Source: Diplonema papillatum
Taxonomy: Eukaryota; Euglenozoa; Diplonemea; Diplonemida; Diplonemidae
DNA length: 64,000 nucleotides
Assembly: GCA_030068145.1 (NCBI GenBank)
Contig: JAPJBO010000014.1
Span: 310,001 to 374,000 of the forward strand
Direction of reading: 5' to 3'
The notes under the pieces are model-generated. The model was given only the letters and a program-made list of their open reading frames with translations, ran no database searches and was not told the DNA's origin. Both the position numbers and the translations under genes were made by a program. Shown here piece after piece: positions 40,301-49,196 of this stretch. How positions within the stretch are numbered: position 1 is the stretch's first letter; every line of letters begins with the position of its first letter.

Positions 40301-40973
40301 GCTGTGCGCCATCGGTGGTTTCCGCGGACCTATTCGCTCCCTGGGTCAAGTCCGGGCCTGTCACGCTGCGTCCCGATTTCTTGCAGACGGTCGCAAGGTG
40401 TCTCACGAGAACGTTCGCCTTCTCTTTCGAGTCCGTGATGGCGACTCCCTCATGCTTCAATGGGGGGAGCGTGTGTTTCGATTTCTTCCCATCCAGCTGC
40501 CGCACTAGCCGGAACATGAGGCCTAGATCCGTCCTGTGGTCGATCGTGCTGACCAGTCGGTCCCAGTAGTCCGCCTTCGCCTCTGTCGCGGCTTTCGTGA
40601 ACGCCTGTTTCGCCTCCGTGTACGCCTTCCCCGTTTCTTCGTTGTCTTCCTTTTGCATCCGTTTGAATGCAATGTCTTTCCGGCGTGAGAGAGGAGTCAG
40701 CGTTTTTGTCCACCACGGCTTCGGTGGTTTGTTGCCCGACGCCTTCGGGACGTACCGACTGATGGCCCCTTTCATCCGGTTAGATATGGCGTCGGCGAGG
40801 CGCTGCGGGCTTTCCTTGTAATGTTCGTACTCGGTCTGGGGCCAGGTGTTGTCTTTTTCGAGGTATTTGGACATCTCCTTCCAGTCGGCACGGCTCCAGG
40901 CGTAGCGCGGGCCAAAATTCGCTTTTAGCGCCTGCTCAGTTGGAACTCTTATCGGAAAGTGCGAGATCGTCAT
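37395..40973 (-). CDS. Ingi-like LINE ORF2: RT, RNase H, zinc domain
   Basis: An intact 1192-aa frame. The start MTISHFPIRV matches the last motif of an AP endonuclease (SDHxPI), so the endonuclease is lost or separated by the TAA just upstream. RT follows at about 300-560 (GYRPISLTSIASK, LLVFDLARAFDTV, GGVPQGSVLGPILF, SLFADDVGVVATG). Post-palm and thumb blocks come next (LLGLTFDEELTFDQH, YVLPKMTYALSVYG). RNase H at about 850-1000 has D in TWTDGS, E in YRAEQVAM, D in LTDSSSLL and D in GNDEADT. The end has a CCHC zinc site (CPHCGEVAECPVSHLFLDC). RT plus RNase H without a restriction-like endonuclease fits the ingi/I group. It is the best-preserved LINE in the window. Confidence 0.9.
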   Translation of the reverse strand: MTISHFPIRVPTEQALKANFGPRYAWSRADWKEMSKYLEKDNTWPQTEYEHYKESPQRLADAISNRMKGAISRYVPKASGNKPPKPWWTKTLTPLSRRKDIAFKRMQKEDNEETGKAYTEAKQAFTKAATEAKADYWDRLVSTIDHRTDLGLMFRLVRQLDGKKSKHTLPPLKHEGVAITDSKEKANVLVRHLATVCKKSGRSVTGPDLTQGANRSAETTDGAQLGAQSEADTPITLQEVNRAIEKLKKKTSLDPEGLCHMAYKHLGEGMRLRVLDLCNASWNNASVPSQWRQAHVTPLPKPGKDRSEPSGYRPISLTSIASKIMETIIKDRLTFLIEGDSSVRAFTPNQGGFRIGRGTEEQLYTVTAAIDRNRRKGRYTCLLVFDLARAFDTVDHARLKKRMVERGLPLKLIRWVESFLKGRNAIFRVDGEYGASAELEGGVPQGSVLGPILFLLYIDDLGDDLAKLKDSTASLFADDVGVVATGKTMAEMAKNVRLIIQAMEKWSDEALMQLSHAKTEAILFKRPGNPDASPPTIEFPATRANVAIRADAYKRRTRKHGRTARRLFAPQSQHHEKRVTGLNGKAARTLQERTIAEESIGEGSDRLTISLVRELEWKKTVTLLGLTFDEELTFDQHVSRVTAGAAKHACVLRLVSGAAWGHRTKTLRSLYYTYVLPKMTYALSVYGAFARPTTMAKLESQHKAGLCAVTGCRRSASVEAVSIESRVQPISVYADLRLATLCEKLATYPQWRDTLVPTNKHDTIAVKYGLLKRRARTEDVDRQTRKANPFAPWEPRCPKVHISATLRKKSEDVEANRRVVERVLAALPTPLLVTWTDGSVVEETTMEPALTVLNGTTEPTPTETKWGGAGFAIESGENWSIRRSAQDDLPWWATNSGPAGKWATSYRAEQVAMQRALRVLVGSLSRRNDKTLWILTDSSSLLQDLDHGPHRQVDPANIEIWQLLGKLADRGYTIHLQFVYSHCGLAGNDEADTRAKTGASSPGERGPRPPLTRSTAAARHKSYVQKRWSAGVLKAHPELGSHYDGKLAHAQIVNGRKLPKIDHLTRRAEREIRQIRTGQHRLLRNWCREDYDALAKSERSSNRPCPHCGEVAECPVSHLFLDCGHEGTQGKRDLMWEVASPLRREGGQPVWIPRHEQLWRLLFEHPETALEYLQGTGLLEEYRILVPTTPDE

Positions 40974-41190
40974 TTACTCGTTTCCAGTGTCCCAGGACGG
41001 TATTTCTGCTCTCTCAGAGCTTATTTCGCCCGGTTTGCGAAGAACTCAAAATGAGTCCAAGAATTCTAACTCGGTAGTGAACAAAAAAAATTCCGCTGTT
41101 TTTTTAGCCCATGGTCCAGAGGTTACCACACCCACACAGGGGTTTGAGGGTCGGTGGTTCGATTCCCGCCGGAAATCGTTTTTTTGGGTT
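40912..41190. repeat. LINE start joined to tRNA-like segment
   Basis: It is the complement of 13085-13355. It includes the beginning of the LINE ORF (minus strand) and, on the plus strand, a tRNA-like sequence at 41106-41172: A-box-like TGGTCCAGAGGTTACC and perfect B box GGTTCGATTCC. The two copies share the same junction, so LINE and tRNA-like DNA moved or were copied together. Confidence 0.7.
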
Positions 41191-41204
41191 TTTGAGAAAA
41201 CCGT

Positions 41205-41300
41205 GCTGTAATGGGCAAATTTAACAAAACCGTGCTGTAATGGGCACCAGCCCATTTGTTGCGACTGTGTGAGAATGGTAAGAATTGTTGAAAAAGTGTG
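41205..41300. repeat. Short arrays of foldback-like units
   Basis: Two copies of AAACCGTGCTGTAATGGGCA, then two of GTGTGAGAATGGT. They resemble the AATGGGC-containing units of the W and Y arms but are a separate variety. Confidence 0.5.
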
Positions 41301-41744
41301 AGAATGGTGTTTACCCCCCCATTCGGTGCCTCAAAAAGTGTCACTTGCAAATGGTGCCAAAACCGGGAACCAAATTGAGAACCCAAAACTTGAGCCTAAA
41401 CCCTAAGCTCGGATCCAGACCCAAAACTTGACAGTCACACTGACTAATGGATACGGGTAGCTGATTCGGACTCTCATCATTCGGGTGGATGCGGGATGCG
41501 AACGGAATGCGTCGCTGCGCCTGCAGTGTGTCACTACATCGTCGCTGCGGCAGTGCCGCAAGTGCGTGCAAGGCGGTCACCGCCGCGGTGAGTGGAGTGC
41601 TTCGATGCGTGCTCGTCAAGTGCGCGGAACACGCGAAGCGTGCGGCCACTACGAAGGTGACATTGGGATGATTTGGCCCGGAATTTTGGATGAATGTTGA
41701 CAACAACTGCCATTCTTGGCCGGCAGCCCATTGTCCATCGTCCA

Positions 41745-41816
41745 AAATGTGGATGTCACAGACACAGTGCAGAGGAAGGTCTGAAGGTCGTGAGTTCGAG
41801 TCCTGCATGTGACACT
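41745..41816 (+). other. tRNA-like sequence, incomplete
   Basis: GTCACAG and ATGTGAC can pair as an acceptor stem, and GAGTTCGAGTCCTGC gives a T-arm, followed by a T-run. The anticodon arm is missing or too short. It is probably a SINE head or decayed tRNA. Confidence 0.35.
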
Positions 41817-41864
41817 TTTTCGGGTTCAAAAAAAGCCAATCCCGCAAGTGACACTTTTTGAGGC

Positions 41865-41970
41865 GACAATTCCCACTATAGTTCACTTCCTTATGTTTGT
41901 GCCCATTCTCGAACACTATTTAACTTTTTGCCATTTCTCGAACACTTTTTAACTTTTTGCCCATTCTCGG
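41865..41970. repeat. Y-family arm, unoccupied relative of the element Z site
   Basis: GACAATTCCCACTATAGT then CACTTCCTTATGTTTGTG and three CCCATTCTCGAAC-type units. It matches the joined flanks of element Z copy 1 (12868-12884 plus 17205 onward), without the insertion. Confidence 0.8.
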
Positions 41971-42290
41971 TAGACCTCTGCCACGCCATATCTCACCAGA
42001 TCTGGGAGGTGGCGTAGCATGCGTCTCGACGTCGTTCGTGTGATCGCTGATGCCATCAGCGCTTCCTCCGCCCCCGGGAGCAGGGCGGATCGGAAGGATT
42101 CCCACGAACGGACCACGTCCAGCACACCGCGCAGCAGCCCCCGGCTGTCCAGCGCCGTCAATCTCTCAAGGTTCATGAACGATGACGAGATGGACGCGAG
42201 AGCCTCGCCGATTCTGCGTTGCGTGGGGACGGCCGTGAGGTTGTTGACCAGGAGTTTCTGCTCTTCGTATTGTCTGACGAGAACTGCCTA
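41949..42290 (-). pseudogene. Unknown ORF fragment
   Basis: About 105 aa read on the minus strand: QKLLVNNLTAVPTQRRIG, then MNLERLTALDSRGLLRGVLD and RHLPDLVRYGVAEVYR before running into repeat-derived residues. It is helical and codon-like but has no recognised family. It lies next to retroelement copy B and could be part of its gag-like ORF. Confidence 0.35.
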
Positions 42291-42337
42291 GAAGAAGTTT
42301 CTGCTCTTCGTATTGTCTGACGAGAACTGCCGAGAAG
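42253..42337. repeat. 42-bp tandem duplication
   Basis: AGTTTCTGCTCTTCGTATTG and the following 22 bases occur twice in a row with one or two differences. It sits at the broken 3' end of retroelement copy B. Confidence 0.85.
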
Positions 42338-44066
42338 AAAAGGAGAAGTAAGAACACGTCTTTGTAACTGATAGCACTAGCCGGAAACAGGACCCCTTAC
42401 GGGCCACTCCTTTCACAGTGGTAATATCAACCACAATGTCCACTCTCCCACCTCTAATCGAGGGCGGCAGAGCCAAGACAACTAACTTGAAGGCAATAGC
42501 CTCCAGCTCGTTTATGTGCAACGAGCTCTCTGCAGAGTTCCATGACCCCCCCAACACGGTCACTTCCATTGTGCGCGAGTCAACTAGGACACCCCCCCAG
42601 CCTTTCTTACTCGCGTCCACGAAGGCCGTGATACGTGGGGACTGTTCGAGAGTGGGAATGGCCCTCGGCTTCAGCACCGAGTCAATCCACTCTTGGAGCG
42701 ACAAACGAACACACGGAGAAACTTCAACTCGATCAGAGGGCAGCCGAGCCCCTCGGTTCAACGAGTTGGTTATGCGTCGAAAGAACTTCAACGCAAACCA
42801 AAAGGAGCCCGGAAAAATGCCGGCGACCGCAGAGGCATGCAACAAACGACCGCCGAGAGTCTCGAGCTCACAAGCTAGCACGGTAGGCGACGACTTCAGC
42901 GTGTAGCGCGCCTCCATCAGCTTTCTTCGCAACTTCCGAGAGACAGCAACACGATGAGCAACGTGGTCCCAATCGACCCCGATGAACTCATACCGTGTGG
43001 CGGCAGTCTGCGAATCGGACGGCTTCCACGTCAAGCCGCACTCCTCCGCTGTCTGGTCCAGTCTCCGAGTCGCGAGCCGTACCGCCGGCTTCTTGCCCGC
43101 ATACCGGATGTTGTCGATCCAAATGTCGACGACGACATCCCGTTCCGCCAACTCCGGACGAACGAAGTCCTCATGTCCGCCGGCCACCGCTGCCAAGGTG
43201 TGCATTAATTCCGGTGCACACGAATGGCCCATGGGAAGCCGCAGAAGTTCCCACCAACCACCATCGGAGTCAGCGAACCTGAAGAGATGACGCGACTCCG
43301 GCGGGATCTCAATGGCGTAAAATCCCGTCTTGAAATCCCGGGTTGAGCCACACTCCTCGCGACTCGCCCCCAGGTAGCCTGAAACGTGTCCGAGGGGCAC
43401 AGATGCTTCGTAACCCGCCTCTTGAGCGGCTCGGTTACCGTCAACCGTCCACAAGATGAAGCGCTGCCGCAGCGCCCCTTCCTTCTCCTCCAGCACTGTG
43501 AACGGGACCGAAGCGAACGGGCCGGGACCGGTTGAACTGCGGGCTATCCCGTTTTCCGCGAGCAAAGATGCATGGTCGGGACGAAGGGTCGAGGGGGACC
43601 CGATCGCCGTCTCCGTCTCGACACGGGGAAAGAAAGTTGAACGCCACGTATCGTCAAAGCGCCGGAGGGTTGCCTCGTTCATCCGCAGACGAAGCTTCGC
43701 GACAGACATCGGCTCGATCGGGGCCACATGCAATGGCGAAGCGCGCTCCTCCTTGCTTCGCGGCAGCCGCGTCGAACCACCTCGTCGGGTGACGGAGTGG
43801 AACTGACCACTGCGGAGGTATCCCGTCACAAGTGCTTCGTCACCTTGCCGGTCTCGAGTGCCCTGGCAAGGTCCACGTCGCCCCCGGCGTACCGGAGCGT
43901 GGTCCTCGACAGCGTCCCGGGTCCGCCCTCCTCCTCGTGCTTCGTCAGCCGGTCGATGAGGTGCGGCGACAGCTTGCCGCTGGTCAGCAACGGCAAGAGG
44001 TGCTTCACCGCTCCGCGTTTGATGGAGTGCGCGGTGTACCCCTGCATCTGCGCCGACTGGCCCCAC
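42288..44066 (-). pseudogene. RT-RNase H of retroelement copy B, truncated
   Basis: About 65-70% identical to the copy A protein over RT (FASVPFTVLEEKEGALRQRF, LLRLPMGHSCAPELMHTL, VDIWIDNIRYAG). RNase H begins (AFVDASKKGWGGVLVD, HINELEAIAF) but is cut just after VVDITTVKGVARKG, where copy A has VVDNTT and continues; the rest of the frame is unrelated. The last RNase H aspartate is therefore missing and the element is dead. RT motif C is again xIDN. Confidence 0.85.
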
Positions 44067-44371
44067 AGACTGGACGCACCGACGTTGTCACCGTCGACAG
44101 CGGAGCGAAGGGTGCACACTTCGCGTACAGAACGGCGATTTCCGCCGTCAACGGTCCCTGGATCACCGCAAAGCGCGACGCCTTGAATGGATCCTGCGTC
44201 CGCCCCTTCGGCGTCTGGAACCAATCCACGACGACCTCCCTCTGCGTCACCAGGAGGAACTGCACGGACGAAAGACTCGAAAAACTTGAACTTTCTTTGA
44301 ACCAACCACACCCTGAAGGCTGTGTGAAGTTCTCTGATCGACTTTTCGTGGTGCATCAACTCCCTCAGTGA
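42400..44371 (-). mobile_element. Tyrosine-recombinase retrotransposon, copy B
   Basis: Contains the catalytic half of the family recombinase followed by RT-RNase H, as in copy A, but it is 5'-truncated at about 44.37 kb and 3'-truncated in RNase H. No (TAG)n flanks it. An intact but different recombinase gene stands about 160 bp upstream on the same strand. Confidence 0.75.
43826..44371 (-). pseudogene. Tyrosine recombinase catalytic half, copy B (frameshifted)
   Basis: Two frames are needed: 44005-44265 gives VVVDWFQTPKGRTQDPFKAS (as copy A VIDWEQTPKGRRRNPFKPS), then 43826-44050 gives YTAHSIKRGAVKHL, KHEEEGG and TTLRYAGG. The same H-x-x-K-R box as in copy A is present. The core-binding half is missing. 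Confidence 0.75.
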
Positions 44372-44533
44372 AACTGTGAAAGCTCACCCCGTAAGCAACA
44401 CCCACAAAGGGAGTGAACATCGAGGGGGGCAAGTCTTCTTCGGGGCCTTCTCCCGGCCCTTGGTAGAACGTAGCCAACGGGTCGGGGAACTTCTTGGGCG
44501 GCTTAAACGGGAAAGGGGGTTCAAGACGAAGGG

Positions 44534-46459
44534 TTAGAGAAGGCATGCCGACGCCCTCGCGGTGTTCCGGACGAGCGGAACCTCGGCCTCCGGAAGGTAT
44601 CGCATTAGCGCACTCAGCGTCGTATGGCGCGACACACTTTGGATCACCTTCAGGTCGATCCCGCTTCTCAGGAGGTGAAACAGGGCGCCCCGCCGGAGAG
44701 AATGGCCGGAGAGTGAAATGTTCGCGCGCTTCAGCGCGGTCACAACTCGTCGGAAAGGGAGGTCCGGGAACAGGAGGCGTCCCGGCGGTGTTTGCGACAA
44801 CAGCGTCCGGAGCTCCTGGTCCTGGGCTGGAGGAAGAATCACTCCTGTCACCTGGCCGAGACGGAAAGGATCCGACTTCGAGCCCACCCAGTTCACCGCC
44901 CAGAAACCAGCACTTTCGGTGACGTGCTCTGCCTTTCTCGTCAGCACGTCGTCCACGCGGGCGGCACCCTGCCAGGCCAAAGCCAGCGCAACACGCACCC
45001 TGGGGTCCGCTTCCAGGGCAACGGCAAGATGCAGCTCGTCCTTCGTCACCGGTACAGCCTGCTTCGACGGCTTCATCGCGCCGGCCCGTTTCAGAGACCT
45101 GACAAAGTCCCTGACGAGCTGGCTGTCGACAGGCCGCCCCAACCGCTTCTCGGCCGACTGTACGTTGACGACGTACTGTACTGCCGAGGCCGCGCAGATG
45201 TCTCCACGAGAGAGCAAACGGGTCACGAACAAGACCAGCGCCGTCGGGACAACGCGCTGCGAATCTGCCTCCGCATCCCAGTGACGCCGGAACTCCAGGA
45301 AGCGCCGGTACACGGAGTGGATCCCGCGTCGTGTGGATAGCGCCAGTGCATCCGCCACGTACGCGTTCGCAGTCCGGACAAGACGGTTCCGTTCGCCGGG
45401 TGACGAGGGCTCCGTGAGGAGGGGACGTCCGCATCGCCCCGAGACCGGAGGAGGGAAGCGGTCCACGGCGTCTACTGCTTGGCCTTGCTCCTGGTTGCGT
45501 TCGTCCGCTGAGGGGCCTGGGGAGCGTCGGGGGGAAGAGCTTCGCCCGAGTGTCGGGTGCGGGGCCTCGGGCTGCGCTTCCAGGGCGGCTTCGAGGCGGG
45601 CTGCTCCTCGGCTTTCTGTAGAGCTTGGAAGACGCTCCGTAGAAACGGAGGAAACCCGGCCTCGTGCTGATGCCGGTGCTGGAGGCTGCCCGAGAGACGT
45701 CGATAAGGGGCGGAGGTGGTGGGAGCTGGCCTGCGAGCGGCCCCTGACGGGGCGCTGGGCAGGGACAGGAGTCCAGCGGCGTGGCCGCGGCAGCGGGAAG
45801 GACCCAACGGGCATCGCCACCGGCGGAGGCGCGGGGCAACCAGGAGGCGCGTCGCGTGCGGGGTGAGTCGTCGCCGCGGGGACAGGCTCAGGCCGCGGCG
45901 AGTCGCGCGTCGGGAGAGCCGCCATTACCAATTCGGTGAGGCGCTCGACCTGCCGCTGCAGGCGGTCCATGCGGTCTGAGTCGCCGCCCCGGCTGCCCTC
46001 GGTGGAGCCGCAGTCCCTGAGGTCGCCATCATCCGGGTCGTCGCTCTCAGCGAACGAAACGCGGCGCGCCGCCGGCGGAGATAGGGCCGCGGTAGAGTCG
46101 GTGGGGGTGGCGGGGAGCGGCATGTGCCCCGGCGTCTGTGGCGGGGGCGCGGCCTTCGGGGACGAGCGCAACAGGTCTGCGAACTCGCCCTCGGTGGCGG
46201 AAGGCGCCGACGCGACTGCGAGCCACGCCAGTACCCACTGGGCGACGCCCTCCGGGGGGGCCTCCTCGTCGGTGTAGCCCAAGGCGCCCAGGAGGCGCCT
46301 CAGCCCGGCTTCCGCGGTGCCCTCGACCTCGCGGGCGACCTTCAACACCGTCGAGAGACGGCGGTTGTTGGCGGTGAAGGAAAAAAGGGACGGGACGTCA
46401 GTCCCGACCACCCTCTTCACCCAACTCATCGCGCCCGACCTGTCGAGTTGCTTCGGCAT
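44534..46459 (-). CDS. Tyrosine recombinase with long N-terminal domain
   Basis: The frame opens at 46525, but its first 22 codons lie in a repeated leader block, so Met 46459 (MPKQLDRSG) is preferred. Numbering from 46525: residues 24-125 are helical, 130-380 are Pro/Ser-rich with a short coiled coil (MDRLQRQVERLTELV, 186-200), 385-480 form the core-binding domain (TRRGIHSVYRRFLEFRRHW), and 485-650 the catalytic domain. R523 (GAARVDD), K550, H608-x-x-R611 (GHSLRR), H634 (SRHTTLSALMRYL) and Y643 make the full active site. It differs from the two family recombinases and has a standard H-x-x-R. It could belong to a Crypton-like or DIRS-like element or be a domesticated gene. Confidence 0.8.
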   Translation of the reverse strand: MPKQLDRSGAMSWVKRVVGTDVPSLFSFTANNRRLSTVLKVAREVEGTAEAGLRRLLGALGYTDEEAPPEGVAQWVLAWLAVASAPSATEGEFADLLRSSPKAAPPPQTPGHMPLPATPTDSTAALSPPAARRVSFAESDDPDDGDLRDCGSTEGSRGGDSDRMDRLQRQVERLTELVMAALPTRDSPRPEPVPAATTHPARDAPPGCPAPPPVAMPVGSFPLPRPRRWTPVPAQRPVRGRSQASSHHLRPLSTSLGQPPAPASARGRVSSVSTERLPSSTESRGAARLEAALEAQPEAPHPTLGRSSSPRRSPGPSADERNQEQGQAVDAVDRFPPPVSGRCGRPLLTEPSSPGERNRLVRTANAYVADALALSTRRGIHSVYRRFLEFRRHWDAEADSQRVVPTALVLFVTRLLSRGDICAASAVQYVVNVQSAEKRLGRPVDSQLVRDFVRSLKRAGAMKPSKQAVPVTKDELHLAVALEADPRVRVALALAWQGAARVDDVLTRKAEHVTESAGFWAVNWVGSKSDPFRLGQVTGVILPPAQDQELRTLLSQTPPGRLLFPDLPFRRVVTALKRANISLSGHSLRRGALFHLLRSGIDLKVIQSVSRHTTLSALMRYLPEAEVPLVRNTARASACLL

Positions 46460-46462
46460 TTT

Positions 46463-46598
46463 TGTGGAACGCTTACGCCCGCCACTAAACCCAGATTTAC
46501 GTGTGTTTCGTGGGCTACAGCACATTTACCTCCTTTGATCTATCGCAACTGGCAGTCTCCTCAAGCATTTCCTACAAAGCAGGTGCTTATACAAAAAA
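46463..46598 (-). promoter_or_regulatory. Leader block shared with INTS11, copy 1
   Basis: About 136 bp directly upstream of the recombinase start, about 95% identical to 56651-56788 upstream of INTS11, in the same orientation relative to the gene. It could be a promoter/5' UTR module or a small dispersed repeat. A GGAGGTAAATG stretch resembles a 5' splice site, but no intron is demonstrated. A tRNA B-box-like sequence (minus strand) follows at about 46606-46627. Confidence 0.6.
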
Positions 46599-46789
46599 AA
46601 TCGGACCGGGGGAATCGAACCGCGACCTACGGAGGTTTGCGAAGAACTCAAAATTGCTTGGACTTTGCAGTCCTATCACTGACTCAGTCAGACTGAGAAG
46701 GAGCAGTGCAACAGCGATGACATCTGACAAATGCAAGCTGATGCACTTCTATGGCTGGTCGTCTGTGTCGGTCATTGAAACAAGCCGGC

Positions 46790-46945
46790 CTCTTGCGGGA
46801 CCTGGCTTCGATGGCGCATTGGTGGGCGCTCTTGGGTACTTAGACGAACTCGGCTAAATCGTGCAGCTTGGCTACGTGTTGCCCGGAGTCCCGGAGGGCC
46901 GGGCTGTCTCCGTCTTGGCCGCGTGACAAGGCGACTTAAACAATT
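46790..46945. repeat. Dispersed repeat V, inverted copy of 10866-10990
   Basis: Shares GCAGCTTGGCTACGTGTTG and flanking sequence with the complement of the 10.9-kb copy. It is followed at about 47015-47050 by a G-element-like end (TATTTAGCCCCCC) and at 47142-47170 by a single W-arm unit. Confidence 0.5.
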
Positions 46946-47420
46946 GCATTCCAAGACCATTCTATTCAACAACTTTCAAGTTCTGCCGGGGCAGGGATTG
47001 GCGTGCGTGCTTTGGACAATTGTGCACAATTGTATTTAGCCCCCCTTGTAGAGAGGGTGTTAGCGAAGAAGTCTGCGAGTGCCCCCGGGGTCGATGGAGC
47101 ATGGCGGAGCTGAAGAAGCTACCGCTGCTGCTGCTGGATGCCCAAGTTTGGAAATAGTGCTGGAATGGGAGTGATGCTAACCCGCTAACCCGCAAATTCG
47201 GCGTGGTGACAAGTTCAGCGCCAGTACCCGGGAGGGAGGCCTCCCTGCGACCCTGATGTTGAGTTCTGGTGATGACAAAACCGCGAGACAAAAAAACGCA
47301 AATTTTGAACCCGGGCGCAATTTTGGCCGGGGGAAAAAAGGTAGCTCCGCACAATTATCCAGCTCAAAAAACCCGATTGGCTCGAATAGAAGCTATTCAC
47401 ATTGCATATTAATAGGACCT

Positions 47421-48590
47421 CTAGTCTCGAATGAAATGTCGTTGGAAGAAGACGCACACCCTAGTGTAGCCTCGCCAGGCACGGAAAACAAGACCCGATA
47501 CTCTTCTGCGGAAGGTGTTGACTATGCGGTCGATGACCCTGTGCACCGCCGAGAGAGAACTGACGAAAATTTGACAGCGGTCCCGCCACTGTGCGAGATA
47601 CAGGAGAGCCTGGTCGTAGAGCTGGAAAAACGCAAATTGATGCTTTCTCCGACACGTGTCTTCGATGCCTTGCGCAAGTGACGCAACAACTTCGCTCCGC
47701 TCCGGGCCGTCAGACGCCGTCGACAGGGCACAGATCCGGAATTGCTCGAGGGCCCACTCGCATGATCTGGCGTAGCGGGCATCGAAGAACGAGCCAATTT
47801 TCTGGATCACGTGCGTCGCAGCTGCAAGACGGGTAAGCTTGCCGTACGTGGTCTTGCTGGGCGCCTTCGAGGCAATCTCTGTCGTCATGTCGAACCATAC
47901 AATGTTACTCGCATACGACTTCGCCTCTTCCTCGACGGAGCTCGTCCAGGAGTCAACCACATCCTGAACAACCTGCGATTCCCGGTCCATCGACTCTTGC
48001 AACGCAGCTATCGCGCATTGCCGAGGGTAGTACACGTGCCCTTTCGACACGACAAACGGACACTCAACCTGCAGTGACACTTCTCCCGTGCTCGCCGTTG
48101 CGCGCCCACTTCCTTTAGCTCCGTTGTAAGTAACGAAGCGCCGCAACAGAGGCGGTACAGCTGACGCAGCGACCGGTCTGTCGCTTCGCACCTGAGAAGG
48201 AGGCACGGATGGGTGCATCGCGATAGGCTCCGAGCGGGTTCCAACGACCCGGGCACTTCCGGGGTTCGACACCGAGGGTTCGCCTGAAGGTAAAAGATGT
48301 GCCGACGGGCCTCCCGGAGCGGACGCCGGGCGGCAACGATTCTGAAGGGGGCGCTGCTCCCCTCTCGAGCTTGCTGGCGCCGCGCTCGGCCACCTCGCAT
48401 TCCCGGAGCGCGCGTCGCTTTTCGCGCAGAACGCTACGCACTGCGTGCGGCGCAGCCGGCAGACCGTGTTCGCGTACTGCAGCAGGCTGCCGGACCTCTT
48501 CGCCCGTGAAACTCGCTCGGCATACCGCTCGCGCAGTGCCTCACACCGTTGAAGCTCCAGCGGAACGGAACTCACGCGCACGGTTTCCAT
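47421..48590 (-). CDS. Unknown 389-aa protein with C-terminal basic motif
   Basis: An intact frame with no recognised family. Residues 1-60 are basic and helical, 60-135 low-complexity (Pro, Ser, Gly, Arg), 150-345 look folded with many aromatic and Cys residues (VYYPRQCAIAALQESM, KTTYGKLTRLAAATHVIQKI), and 350-378 contain VNTFRRRVSGLVFRAWRGYT, similar to Sfi1/IQ-type centrin- or calmodulin-binding helices. It lies on the host-gene strand. The N-terminal Met at 48590 is preceded by GC-poor sequence and no earlier in-frame Met is evident. Host gene likely, function unknown. Confidence 0.55.
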   Translation of the reverse strand: METVRVSSVPLELQRCEALRERYAERVSRAKRSGSLLQYANTVCRLRRTQCVAFCAKSDARSGNARWPSAAPASSRGEQRPLQNRCRPASAPGGPSAHLLPSGEPSVSNPGSARVVGTRSEPIAMHPSVPPSQVRSDRPVAASAVPPLLRRFVTYNGAKGSGRATASTGEVSLQVECPFVVSKGHVYYPRQCAIAALQESMDRESQVVQDVVDSWTSSVEEEAKSYASNIVWFDMTTEIASKAPSKTTYGKLTRLAAATHVIQKIGSFFDARYARSCEWALEQFRICALSTASDGPERSEVVASLAQGIEDTCRRKHQFAFFQLYDQALLYLAQWRDRCQIFVSSLSAVHRVIDRIVNTFRRRVSGLVFRAWRGYTRVCVFFQRHFIRD

Positions 48591-48599
48591 CTTTTTTTG

Positions 48600-49060
48600 C
48601 CGGCTGACAGAGAAAAAGCGGCAGAGGAGCTCCGTGCCATCGGGGTGGTGTTTCCGAGTTTCCTTTTTTCTCTAACCTGTAGCTATAAGGGTTGAGGCAT
48701 GAACCCACCCATGACGCAGGCTATGTGCAGTTGACGTCAGGCACCTCGTAGCAGTGTATTCCCCCACCCGATGCTATCCAACCTTTCTGCCGGTCACAGG
48801 CGATCCTGTGGCTCGTCTTCAGTTCGCGCTACCGTTCTCGCAGGCACACAAAACGGCGGTTCGGCAGCTGTGATCTTGACATAGGCAAACGGTAACTTAC
48901 GGCGTACGGCCGTGCAAGAAAGCAAACAAGAAACGGACTGCATTCGTTTGAAATGTTCTTTCCTTATCGACATCTACGCGTACAACATGATATGCCATGC
49001 AACAACTTGGGCCAGGGTTTTCGGGATTTGGATTGAAAGGCGCACGTACTAGAGAGAGGA
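48600..49060. other. Intergenic, no gene seen
   Basis: No frame with family features and no clear repeat. It is presumed to contain the 5' flank of the 389-aa gene. Confidence 0.5.
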
Positions 49061-49196
49061 GAGAGAACGAGACACATCAAAACAAGTTAAAGGTGTGGCG
49101 GCTCCATAGGAGGGCGCACGAGGGTGGTCTCGCTTGAGTCCCAAGGATCTCTCCCTTCCCATCTGCACGTGTTGTTCTCATAGTCATCGCTACCGC
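49061..49196 (-). repeat. Hairpin-forming repeat H, copy 1
   Basis: Minus strand: GCGGTAGCGATGACTATGAG, then GAGAAC pairing with a distal GTTCTC followed by a GA-rich tail. Relatives at 62635-62758 and 63141-63216 keep the first 12 bases and the pairing. It could be a structured RNA or a hairpin transposon relic. Confidence 0.5.

Noticed and set aside
44247..45839. 530-aa minus-strand ORF
   Set aside because: Overlaps the intact recombinase in another frame, Pro/Arg/Gly-rich without domains.
46463..46598. Spliced-leader RNA gene
   Set aside because: GGAGGTAAATG looks like a donor site, but there is no Sm site, no terminator, and no match to the leader I recall for diplonemids.
49061..49196. 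Box C/D snoRNA or hammerhead ribozyme
   Set aside because: GCGATGA resembles box C but no box D follows in place, and the hammerhead core (CTGATGA with GAAA) is absent.
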